From positions 22,899 to 86,898 of the forward strand of contig JANLTP010000118.1 of assembly GCA_031363055.1 (NCBI GenBank): 64,000 bases of DNA. Reading direction: 5' to 3'. The notes beneath the pieces are model-generated. The model was given only the letters and a program-made list of their open reading frames with translations. It was not told the origin of the DNA and did no database searches. A program made the position numbers and the translations under genes. Of the stretch, positions 18,487-25,961 are shown in pieces. The number at the start of each line of letters is the position of its first letter. The first letter of the stretch is position 1. This stretch comes from JANLTP01 sp031363055 (GTDB taxonomy: Bacteria; Pseudomonadota; Gammaproteobacteria; Burkholderiales; Burkholderiaceae_E).

Positions 18487-19815
18487 TTGGCTAACGTGAA
18501 AACTGCCATCGAAGAACCGGTCAGCGCTCAAAAGCCGGTTAAGTCCAGGGGCGATGCGCTATTTCGCACTGAAGCGGTCAACGCACGCCGCAGCCAGTGG
18601 CTGGGCCCGGTGCTGCTCGCGTCGCCGATCTCTCACGCCCTGTATGCGATCGCGGCATTGATTGCTGTCACCGCGCTCGTCTCATTTGCGGCGTTCGGCG
18701 AATACACGCGAAAGGCCCGGATCAATGGTTGGCTCGTCCCCGCTAGTGGGATGATCCGGGTTTTCGCTCAACAACCGGGTGTCATTGCGGCGATCAAAGT
18801 CCGCGAAGGTTCGTTCGTCGCCAAGGACGAACCCCTGGCAGTGCTCTCTGCCGAACGCCAAAGTTCCGCACTAGGTGCTACCCAGGCCGAAATTACCCGC
18901 CTATTGACAGCCCGGCGTACAGGCTTGCAGGCCGAAATCAAACAGCAGGAAGTTTTGTTCAGGCAGCAGGAATCCGCATTGCGCCGGCGAATCGAAGGGA
19001 TTCGCGGCGAAACGGATCAGTTCAGTCGGGAAATTACGCTGCAGTCATCGCGCACCGATCTGTCCCAAACATCCACCGATCGATTGCGCGAGTTAGCCAG
19101 GGTCGGCGGTGCTTCGCCGATGGAAGTCGAAAAACAACTGGAATTTGAGCTCGAACAACGTGGCCGTTTGCGTCAGCTCGAACGGACCCGGGCTGAACGC
19201 CAGCGCGAAATGGGTACCCTGAAGTCGGAACTCGATGACCTGCCAATCAAATCGAAAACAGTGCTGGCAAATCTGGCACGCGACATCCGGATTTTGGAAC
19301 AGGAACTCGCCGAGTCCGAGGCACGTCGAGAGGTAGTGATCCTGGCTCCGCAAGCCGGAACGGTGACCGCGATTCAGGCCGAAGTCGGCGGCAATGCGAC
19401 GACTGCTACCAACCTGCTGAGTATCGTTCCTGAAGGGTCATCACTTGAGGCTCATCTGTTCGCCAATAGCCGCGCGGTCGGTTTCATCAGGCCCGGGCAA
19501 CGCGTCCTGCTTCGTTATCAGGCTTATCCGTATCAGAAGTTCGGACACGCCAACGGCACGATTGAATCGGTGTCTCGCTCGGCGTTGAACCCGTCCGAAG
19601 TCCCGACCCAGTTGGCCGGGATGACCAGCTTGGTCGGCAGTGACGAGCCGATTTACCGAGTAGTCGTCAGACTCGAGAGTCAGCAGGTCAAGGCCTATGG
19701 AATCGCCCAGACGCTGCAACCGGGTATGCAACTCGAATCCGATGTGCTGCTGGAAAAAAGAAGGCTCTGGGAATGGGTGCTTGAACCACTCTACACGCTG
19801 ACCGGGAAGTTATAA
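18487..19815 (+). CDS. HlyD-family periplasmic adaptor (CvaA/RaxA-like)
   Basis: This membrane fusion protein of 442 residues links an inner-membrane ABC exporter to an outer-membrane channel. It has one N-terminal transmembrane helix at about 52-75 (LYAIAALIAVTALVSFAAFG), a lipoyl half-motif (PGVIAAIKVREGSFVAKDEP), a long coiled coil at about 125-275, the second lipoyl half (VILAPQAGTVTAI) and a C-terminal beta-barrel region. Length and layout match the CvaA/MchE adaptors of microcin exporters. The start may be TTG at 18487 or GTG at 18496. The ABC gene begins directly after the stop. No TolC-like gene is present in the window. Confidence 0.92.
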   Translation: MANVKTAIEEPVSAQKPVKSRGDALFRTEAVNARRSQWLGPVLLASPISHALYAIAALIAVTALVSFAAFGEYTRKARINGWLVPASGMIRVFAQQPGVIAAIKVREGSFVAKDEPLAVLSAERQSSALGATQAEITRLLTARRTGLQAEIKQQEVLFRQQESALRRRIEGIRGETDQFSREITLQSSRTDLSQTSTDRLRELARVGGASPMEVEKQLEFELEQRGRLRQLERTRAERQREMGTLKSELDDLPIKSKTVLANLARDIRILEQELAESEARREVVILAPQAGTVTAIQAEVGGNATTATNLLSIVPEGSSLEAHLFANSRAVGFIRPGQRVLLRYQAYPYQKFGHANGTIESVSRSALNPSEVPTQLAGMTSLVGSDEPIYRVVVRLESQQVKAYGIAQTLQPGMQLESDVLLEKRRLWEWVLEPLYTLTGKL

Positions 19816-21957
19816 ATGATCGATGGCCTGCAACATGTGAACTTCGGCTGGCGAGCCAAGCTGCCGCTGGTTTTCCAGTCGGAAGCAGCCGAGTGCGGTT
19901 TGGCCTGCGTGGCAATGATTGTGGCCTTTCATGGCCGTAGCGAAGACCTGATCGATCTGAGGCGACGGTTTGGTATCTCGCTTCAGGGCGCTCGACTTGC
20001 CGATCTGATCCGGGTTGCCGACCGCCTGGGTCTGGCCTCGCGCGCACTGCGACTTGACCTGAAGGAGCTGCGCGAGTTGCGCTTGCCGTGTGTGCTTCAT
20101 TGGGACCTGAACCATTTTGTCGTGCTGCGCGAGGTGTCGGGCAGTGGAATTTTGATTCACGACCCGGCGACCGGCGTACACAGGCTTTCACTGAAGCAGG
20201 CGTCGGCGCACTTCTCGGGTGTGGCACTTGAGCTGACTCCGACCAACTCGTTCGAACCGAAAAAAGTCTCCTCTGGCTTGCGACTGAGCGACACCATCGG
20301 CAAGATGGTCGGTTTTCGCAGATCCCTGCTGCAGTTGCTGGCGCTGGCGCTGGCGATCGAGATATTCTCGATCGCCATGCCGTTTTTCCTGCAATGGACG
20401 GTAGACCATGCGCTGGTCAGCGGCGACCGCGATCTACTGATTACCCTGGCGATCGGATTCACCTTGCTGATGCTGATTCAGCTTGTGTTCACAGCAATCC
20501 GCGGCTGGCTGCTGATGATTTTGGCCACCTCGCTGAAGGTACAGGGGCGTAGCAGCCTGCTCACGCACCTGCTGAAACTGCCGGCCTCCTATTTCGAATC
20601 CAGGTATTTGGGTGACATCGTTTCAAGGGTCGGATCGATGGACACCATCCAGACGGCGATCACGACCGACCTGGTCGAGGCTCTGCTCGATGGATTTTTT
20701 GGCCTCATCACCTTGGCCATCATGTTCGTGTTCAGTCCAACGCTTGCTGTAATCGTATTGGCAGCCGCCATCCTCTACGGTCTGTTGAGATGGGCGCTCT
20801 ACACACCCCTTCGCGAAGCCTCAATGGAGACGATTGTCTGGGCCGCGCGCCGGGACAATCACTTTCTCGAGACCATGCGGGCGATCAAAACCATCAAATT
20901 GATGGGCGGCCAGAACACCCGTCGCTCGCATTGGATGAACCTGCTTGTCGAGACTATCAACCGCGATCTGGTGACGCAAAAGCTGCGGTTATTGTTCCGT
21001 ATTTCCGACGGCCTCCTGCAGGGCTTTCTGAACATCGGAATCATCCTGATTGGCGCAACGCTGGTGCTGGACAATACGTTTTCGGTCGGTATGTTGCTCG
21101 CGTTCATTTCATACAAGAATCAGTTTGTGACTCGGGTGACCGAATTGATCAACAAGGGGGTCGACCTGCGCATGTTGCGCCTGCATAGCGAGCGATTGGC
21201 CGATATCGTTCTGTCCGAACCCGAGAAGTCGCCGAATGTCGAAACTCACGTCCGGCTTGCACCGTCGATCGAAGTACGCAATCTTCGTTTTCGATACAGC
21301 GAGCAGGATCCGTGGGTGCTCGACGATTTGAGTTTCAAGATTGAACCGGGAGAATCGGTGGCCATTGTCGGACCCTCCGGCTGCGGCAAGACGACACTCT
21401 TGAAGATCCTGACCAGCCTGCTGCAGCCGACCTCGGGCGAGGTGCTGGTCGGCGGTGAACCGATGTCGCAGATCAGCCTTGAGTCCTACCGGCGCATGAT
21501 CGGAGTGGTCATGCAGGATGATCAGTTGCTCGCCGGCTCGATCGCCGACAACATCTCATTCTTTTCTCCGAGACCAAAAAGAGCGATGATCGAGCGCTGC
21601 GCGAAGATGGCGTCAGTAGACGACGACATCCGCGCGATGGCGATGGGCTATGAGTCGCTGATCGGCGATATGGGCACGTCCTTGTCCGGCGGGCAGAAAC
21701 AACGCGTGCTGCTGGCGCGCGCCCTGTACCGCAAGCCGAAGATATTGCTGCTCGACGAGGCAACCAGTCATCTCGACGTAAAACTCGAACGCGCGGTCAA
21801 TCAGGCCATCAGGCACACAAAAATCACCCGAATCATCGTCGCTCATCGGCCGGAGACCATCCGTTCGGCACAGCGCGTGATTGCGCTCGAGTCTGGCCGG
21901 GTATCGAGTGATCTTCGGGTCACCGACGGAACACGGCCAGCCGCTACTGGCTCTTGA
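19816..21957 (+). CDS. peptidase-containing ABC exporter (C39, CvaB/RaxB-like)
   Basis: This is a 713-residue bacteriocin/microcin-type ABC transporter. The N-terminal C39 peptidase keeps its whole active site: oxyanion Gln21, Cys27 in EAAECGLAC, His100 in DLNHFVV and Asp116 in HDPATG. It should therefore cleave double-glycine leaders. Six membrane helices lie at about 165-450. The ATPase domain has Walker A GPSGCGKTT, signature LSGGQ, Walker B ILLLDEAT and the H-loop AHR. ATG follows the HlyD stop with no gap, implying coupled translation. The nearby Gly/Lys peptide at 22136-22348 carries a fitting leader and is its obvious candidate cargo. Confidence 0.95.
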   Translation: MIDGLQHVNFGWRAKLPLVFQSEAAECGLACVAMIVAFHGRSEDLIDLRRRFGISLQGARLADLIRVADRLGLASRALRLDLKELRELRLPCVLHWDLNHFVVLREVSGSGILIHDPATGVHRLSLKQASAHFSGVALELTPTNSFEPKKVSSGLRLSDTIGKMVGFRRSLLQLLALALAIEIFSIAMPFFLQWTVDHALVSGDRDLLITLAIGFTLLMLIQLVFTAIRGWLLMILATSLKVQGRSSLLTHLLKLPASYFESRYLGDIVSRVGSMDTIQTAITTDLVEALLDGFFGLITLAIMFVFSPTLAVIVLAAAILYGLLRWALYTPLREASMETIVWAARRDNHFLETMRAIKTIKLMGGQNTRRSHWMNLLVETINRDLVTQKLRLLFRISDGLLQGFLNIGIILIGATLVLDNTFSVGMLLAFISYKNQFVTRVTELINKGVDLRMLRLHSERLADIVLSEPEKSPNVETHVRLAPSIEVRNLRFRYSEQDPWVLDDLSFKIEPGESVAIVGPSGCGKTTLLKILTSLLQPTSGEVLVGGEPMSQISLESYRRMIGVVMQDDQLLAGSIADNISFFSPRPKRAMIERCAKMASVDDDIRAMAMGYESLIGDMGTSLSGGQKQRVLLARALYRKPKILLLDEATSHLDVKLERAVNQAIRHTKITRIIVAHRPETIRSAQRVIALESGRVSSDLRVTDGTRPAATGS

Positions 21958-21990
21958 GCCGCGATAACCGCTTTGACAAGACCATAACAA

Positions 21991-22021
21991 AACAAAAAAG
22001 GGACGTCTGTCGACGTCCCTT
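21991..22021 (-). terminator. intrinsic terminator of the Gly/Lys peptide gene
   Basis: Read on the minus strand, a perfect eight-pair stem (GGGACGTC, loop GACA, GACGTCCC), extendable by two A-T pairs, is followed by TTTTTTGTTTTG. This is a strong rho-independent terminator 115 bases after the peptide stop. The same hairpin on the plus strand has no T-run, so it does not serve the exporter genes equally. Confidence 0.85.
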
Positions 22022-22135
22022 CGGCTTGCGCTAACACAACTCATTCAAACGCTGTCGCGCTGCTGCCAAGTGAACAAGCAATCAACGCACTCTGCGCCCA
22101 GCACCCATCAAAATTGAGAATGCTGAAAACTGGAC

Positions 22136-22348
22136 TTACCAGCAGCTTCTGGGCTTCGGATTGCAGTTGCCACCGCCGCCACCCTTACCACCTTTACCGC
22201 CTTTGCCACCGCCACCGCCGCCGCCCTTACCACCTTTGCCACCACCCTTTCCGCCCTTACCACCACCACCTTTACCGCCTTTGCCACCGCCGCAGCTCTT
22301 GCCACCGCCGGAAACGAGAAGTTGCTCTTCAAGGGTAAGTTTACGCAT
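22136..22348 (-). CDS. Gly/Lys-repeat peptide with double-glycine leader (microcin-like precursor)
   Basis: This 70-residue precursor has the leader MRKLTLEEQLLVSGG, with Leu at -12, Glu at -8, Val at -4 and Gly-Gly at -2/-1. That fits the C39 consensus apart from Gln at -7. Cleavage would release 55 residues. Residues 20-60 are almost only Gly and Lys, mostly GGK units, and nine repeat lysines are each followed by Gly-Gly. Three cysteines occur (Cys19, Cys62, Cys69) and the end is NCNPKPRSCW. A GGAG ribosome site at 22357-22360 stands eight bases before the ATG, and a strong terminator follows, supporting this frame over overlapping ones. It faces the exporter genes and diverges from the kinase-TPR-dioxygenase gene. 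It may be a bacteriocin, a structural or adhesive peptide, or a signal; I recognise no named family. Confidence 0.85.
   Translation of the reverse strand: MRKLTLEEQLLVSGGGKSCGGGKGGKGGGGKGGKGGGKGGKGGGGGGGKGGKGGKGGGGGNCNPKPRSCW
22169..22291 (-). repeat. Gly/Lys codon repeat tract
   Basis: The core of the peptide gene is built from GGT/GGC/GGA-GGT-AAA/AAG units of 9 and 12 bases. The synonymous third positions are mixed, so the tract is old enough to have diverged or is held by selection on the protein sequence. Confidence 0.85.
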
Positions 22349-22669
22349 TTTTTAAGCTCCAGTTATTAGAAAGTTTATGGACGCAGCCAGCTCCTGAAAT
22401 CTCAAGGTTCCTCCCTGTGATTATTCGGCGCGTAAGACCGCGCAGTGACTTTACGCCGCAAAGCGGCCAAAGTTTGGCAATCTAAACGTCGAATTTTCTG
22501 ACATTTGAAATGTTCACTGAATTGATGGGTTGGTTCGATCAATCAACTGGCAGATAGGGTGCGCATTGACACGGTCGGCTGGCTGACAACTTGGTACACT
22601 CGATGAAAATTGCAGTATGCTTTTGAGCCTGCTGTTTGAAAGATTACACCGCTGATAGGAGCGCTTTTA
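22349..22669. other. divergent intergenic region between peptide and modification gene
   Basis: This 321-base spacer must hold both promoters. It contains a TTGACA at 22566-22571 pointing to the plus-strand gene, but no good -10 lies at 16-18 bases (TACACT at 22595 is too far). TCTAAT on the minus strand near the peptide start is a weak -10. AGGAG at about 22655 is the ribosome site of the 22670 gene. No additional small open frame with a double-glycine leader was found. Confidence 0.6.
22357..22360 (-). promoter_or_regulatory. ribosome binding site of the Gly/Lys peptide
   Basis: GGAG on the minus strand within ACTGGAGCTTAAAAA, eight bases before the ATG at 22348. It selects this frame among several overlapping open frames in the repeat tract. 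Confidence 0.75.
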
Positions 22670-24895
22670 ATGGGCAGTTACGATCCTCTGATAACCGAGC
22701 TCGATGGTCAGGCAATGATCTGGTCTCGTCAATTCGCGCGTTTCTCCGCGCACGAACTTATCAGTGACCACCCGTGGTCGCGAACTTATCGGCTCAACGG
22801 TGCGAAATCGACCTCTTATCTGAAAGTTGTGCCCAAGCGCCAGGCCCACGCGCTAAATGCAATCAGCGCACTAACGATCGACTTTGCGGGTCTGGTTCCT
22901 CACGTCCTGGGTTTGGATTCAAACAAGGGTTGGCTACTGACAGCCGACGTTGGTGGGCGATCCCTGAACTACGATTCGGCGAATGAAGATTTGGTGCTGA
23001 TGGCGCAAACCTACGCCGCCCTGCAGGCCAAGGCTACCGGGTCAATGGCACGGTATAAAAACCTGCCGAGAATTGATCTTTCAGTGCTTGCAGAGCAACT
23101 CTTGGAGTTTCTGAAACCGCTCGGACAAGTGATCGGCGATGACGATCCGCGCGTCAGTGCAGAGTATTTTATTGGTCGCGAGAAGGCCCTATCGTACCGT
23201 CAAAGCCTGCTCCGACGCCTGCCTTTGCTGCAGCAACACATCGCCTGCGCTGCCGAATTACCGATGACCGTTAATCACGGTGATCTTCGGCCGCCGAACG
23301 CGAACATCATTGTTGATGGCCGCTGCGCATTGCTTGACTGGGATGATGTCTCGGTCGGCCCGGCCGGCATGTCAATTCATGGTCTGTTTGGGGGCTGCAG
23401 TATTCCGACTGTCCTGTTGTCGGGCAGTCCGGCAGCCGAGGCCGCAGCGACTACGCCTCGGGCTGTTCTGATCAAAAACTATGTTGCCACACTGGCGGAG
23501 GAGGGCTACGCCGAATTAGCGACGATCAAGCGCGCCATTCCAGGTGCGATGTGCGCTGGCATGATTCACTTTGTCCTGCATTTCGCTCGTTTCCCGGGCG
23601 AAGACACTCGCGACGATGTCGGCGAAACGATCGAAAGTCGCCTTGAAGATTTGCTCGATGTCTGTGATCTTCTGATCACCCGCAACTCTGACATAACCCT
23701 CGAATACGCACAGGATTATGAGGAGCATCGCCACTATACGCGCGCGCAGGCGTTGCTCAATGATTACCTGCGCAAACGCCCGGGCAATTTGGAAGCCATG
23801 AAACGTTTGGCTCGGGTGTTGCATTCAGACGGCGACCTGGAGGAAGCCTCAAAGACCTATCGGCAATGCATCAAGTTATCGCCCGATGACGCCGCTCTGC
23901 GCAGCGGGCTCGGTAACGTGCTGATTGAGCGGCTGCAGCTTGCACCGGCCAAGGGCGCACTGAAGAAGGCTTTGGAACTGGATTCGAAATCTGAAAGCGC
24001 GCGTCTTGGCCTGCAGCGCGTCGCTGCCCTCGAGCAAATGTTGCGCATGTCAGCGCGCTCGAAGCAGATACCGAAGATGATGTATTCGGAGGCCGAGCGG
24101 GTCGCTGGCATCGTCAAACCGGAAATGCTCGCGCTGAGTAGCGACCTGCTTGAGAAGTACGGAACCTTGCAGATCGATAATGTGTTTGATCCCGCCAGAA
24201 TCGCCAAACTGCATGAAGTATTCGTCAAACGTTACACGGCTTACTTCCGGGAAGACAATCACCCCGACGCACTGTACCTGGGCGACAAGCGTTATATGCT
24301 GACCATGGACATTGAAGAACCATTCAACGATGCCGCGCTGATCGCGGCGCCCTTGTTGATGCCGATCATTCGAAAGATGCTTGGCGATGATTTTGTTCTT
24401 GGTGCCTACACCGCAGTGATTTCACTGCCAGGAAGCAAAGATCAGGACTTGCACAAAGACCATCCGGCGCTGTTCCCGAATACCCCTTGGCACCATACGC
24501 TGCCCTGTTTCGCGGCCCAGATTATCATTCCATTGGTGCCACTCAATGCAATGACCGGAACGACTCGCTTCTACAAAGGATCGCATCGTATTGACACCGA
24601 AAAAGTCGAAGCCTTAGGATTTCAAGATCCGATTGTTCCGGTGGGTTCGTGTTTGCTGAACGACTACCGATGTGCACACCGCGGCGTCGGTAACCGATCA
24701 CAGCAGGTTCGGCCCATGCTGACCCTGATCTTTACCCGTCGCTGGTTTCATGATTACCGAAATTACGACAAGCAGCCACCGATTCGGCTCTCGGAGCAAG
24801 CGTACGAGCAGTTACCGGTGGGATTGAAGCCATTGTTTGATAACTGGAAAGAGCGGCGCAAACACGATCGGCTGATGCGCGCGTCGTTACTCTAG
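22670..24895 (+). CDS. fusion of APH-like kinase, TPR repeats and PhyH-like Fe(II)/2OG dioxygenase
   Basis: This 741-residue soluble protein has three parts. Residues 1-330 resemble the aminoglycoside/choline phosphotransferase fold: catalytic loop H203-G-D205-LRPPN210 and metal-binding D223-WDD. Residues about 348-455 are TPR-like helices (PGNLEAMKRLARVLHSDGD, YRQCIKLSPDDAALRSGLGN). Residues about 490-741 resemble phytanoyl-CoA dioxygenases, with iron ligands H595 and D597 in LHKD, H670 in AHRG, and R681 as the likely 2-oxoglutarate-binding Arg. All key residues of both enzymes are present, so both may be active. The gene has an AGGAG ribosome site and diverges from the Gly/Lys peptide gene. 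By position it is a candidate modifier of that peptide; hydroxylation followed by phosphorylation of lysine is one possibility. The substrate is unproven. Confidence 0.85.
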   Translation: MGSYDPLITELDGQAMIWSRQFARFSAHELISDHPWSRTYRLNGAKSTSYLKVVPKRQAHALNAISALTIDFAGLVPHVLGLDSNKGWLLTADVGGRSLNYDSANEDLVLMAQTYAALQAKATGSMARYKNLPRIDLSVLAEQLLEFLKPLGQVIGDDDPRVSAEYFIGREKALSYRQSLLRRLPLLQQHIACAAELPMTVNHGDLRPPNANIIVDGRCALLDWDDVSVGPAGMSIHGLFGGCSIPTVLLSGSPAAEAAATTPRAVLIKNYVATLAEEGYAELATIKRAIPGAMCAGMIHFVLHFARFPGEDTRDDVGETIESRLEDLLDVCDLLITRNSDITLEYAQDYEEHRHYTRAQALLNDYLRKRPGNLEAMKRLARVLHSDGDLEEASKTYRQCIKLSPDDAALRSGLGNVLIERLQLAPAKGALKKALELDSKSESARLGLQRVAALEQMLRMSARSKQIPKMMYSEAERVAGIVKPEMLALSSDLLEKYGTLQIDNVFDPARIAKLHEVFVKRYTAYFREDNHPDALYLGDKRYMLTMDIEEPFNDAALIAAPLLMPIIRKMLGDDFVLGAYTAVISLPGSKDQDLHKDHPALFPNTPWHHTLPCFAAQIIIPLVPLNAMTGTTRFYKGSHRIDTEKVEALGFQDPIVPVGSCLLNDYRCAHRGVGNRSQQVRPMLTLIFTRRWFHDYRNYDKQPPIRLSEQAYEQLPVGLKPLFDNWKERRKHDRLMRASLL

Positions 24896-24905
24896 CGCAG
24901 GATCG

Positions 24906-25961
24906 CTGGGGAAGAACCGCATCGACAACTCCATTCTCAGTATCCGCCCCGAGGGTCTGTACTGCCCAGCAGGCCGCTTTTACATCGATCCCTGGCGATC
25001 GGTGGATCAGGCGCTCATCACGCATGCGCATGCTGATCACGCACGTTCTGGCAACGAGCGATATCTGGCGGCGGTAGCTGGCGAGAAGGTACTTCGAAAG
25101 CGCTTGGGTAAGGTCAACTTGCAGACCTTGCCATATGGCGAGCGGCTGCGGGTCGGCGATGTCGAGGTCTCGTTCCATCCGGCCGGACATGTACTTGGAT
25201 CGGCGCAAATCCGGCTTGAATATCGAGGTGAGGTCTGGGTGGTGTCAGGTGACTACAAGCTCGATGATGATGCCACCTGTGCGCCCTTCGAACCGGTGAC
25301 TTGCCATACCTTCGTCAGCGAATCAACCTTCGGTTTACCCATCTATCGGTGGTCGAGACCGCAGCAAGTATTTGATGAAATCAATCGCTGGTGGCAAGGC
25401 AACGCTCGCGAAGGGCGAGCCAGCATCCTTTATGGCTATTCCTTCGGCAAGGCGCAACGAATATTGTCCGGAGTCGATGCGTCGATCGGACCGATTTTCT
25501 GCCACGGCGCCATCGAAGTGCTGAACGAGGCGTATCGCGATACCGGCGTAACCTTGCCGCAGACCAGCACGCTCGGTAGTCTCGCTAGTCTTGCTGATCG
25601 AAGCGATCCGAAACCGTTTGGCCAGGCCTTGATTCTGGCGCCGCCCTCGGCCGCCGGCTCGCCCTGGATCCGTCGCTTTGGTGATGCCAGCGATGCGTTC
25701 GCATCGGGCTGGATGCAATTGCGCGGAGCACGACGTCGCAGAGCCGTGGATCGTGGATTTGTACTGTCCGACCATGCCGATTGGCCCAGCTTGCAGCGCG
25801 CCATCGGCGCCACGGGGGCAGAGCGAGTCTTGCTCACGCATGGTTATGTCGCGGTCATGGTGCGCTGGTTACGCGAACAGGGGCTAGAGGCGCAGGCCCT
25901 CGAAACCGAGTTTGGCGGCGACGACGACGAGGCGATGGCTCCGGTGGCCGAGCCCTCTTGA
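24906..25961 (+). CDS. ligase-associated DNA exonuclease (MBL/beta-CASP type)
   Basis: This metallo-beta-lactamase-fold nuclease has the motif HAHADHAR, HPAGHVLGSAQI, SGDYKLDDD and a late LSDHADW, as in Pso2/SNM1-like exonucleases that accompany bacterial ATP-dependent ligases. Conserved family sequence (IRPEGLYCPAGRFYIDPW) begins before the first GTG at 25002, but no ATG, GTG or TTG exists between the in-frame stop at 24873 and 25002. I therefore extend it to a CTG at 24906; an ATC at 24921, seven bases after GGGGAA, is another option. It overlaps the ligase start by four bases (TTGA), so the two act as a unit. Confidence 0.85.
   Translation: MGKNRIDNSILSIRPEGLYCPAGRFYIDPWRSVDQALITHAHADHARSGNERYLAAVAGEKVLRKRLGKVNLQTLPYGERLRVGDVEVSFHPAGHVLGSAQIRLEYRGEVWVVSGDYKLDDDATCAPFEPVTCHTFVSESTFGLPIYRWSRPQQVFDEINRWWQGNAREGRASILYGYSFGKAQRILSGVDASIGPIFCHGAIEVLNEAYRDTGVTLPQTSTLGSLASLADRSDPKPFGQALILAPPSAAGSPWIRRFGDASDAFASGWMQLRGARRRRAVDRGFVLSDHADWPSLQRAIGATGAERVLLTHGYVAVMVRWLREQGLEAQALETEFGGDDDEAMAPVAEPS

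Noticed and set aside
22108..22332. Ala/Val/Lys-rich minus-strand frame overlapping the peptide gene
   Set aside because: It lacks a double-glycine leader and ribosome site and arises from the repeat tract read in another frame.
22161..22355. Pro/Leu-rich plus-strand frame opposite the Gly/Lys peptide
   Set aside because: It is the mirror of the Gly/Lys codons, has no ribosome site, and the minus-strand frame has leader, ribosome site and terminator.
22548..22563. Possible sigma54 promoter (TGGCA…TGC spacing) upstream of the fusion gene
   Set aside because: The GG and GC are correctly spaced but several consensus positions fail, and a match of this quality is expected by chance.
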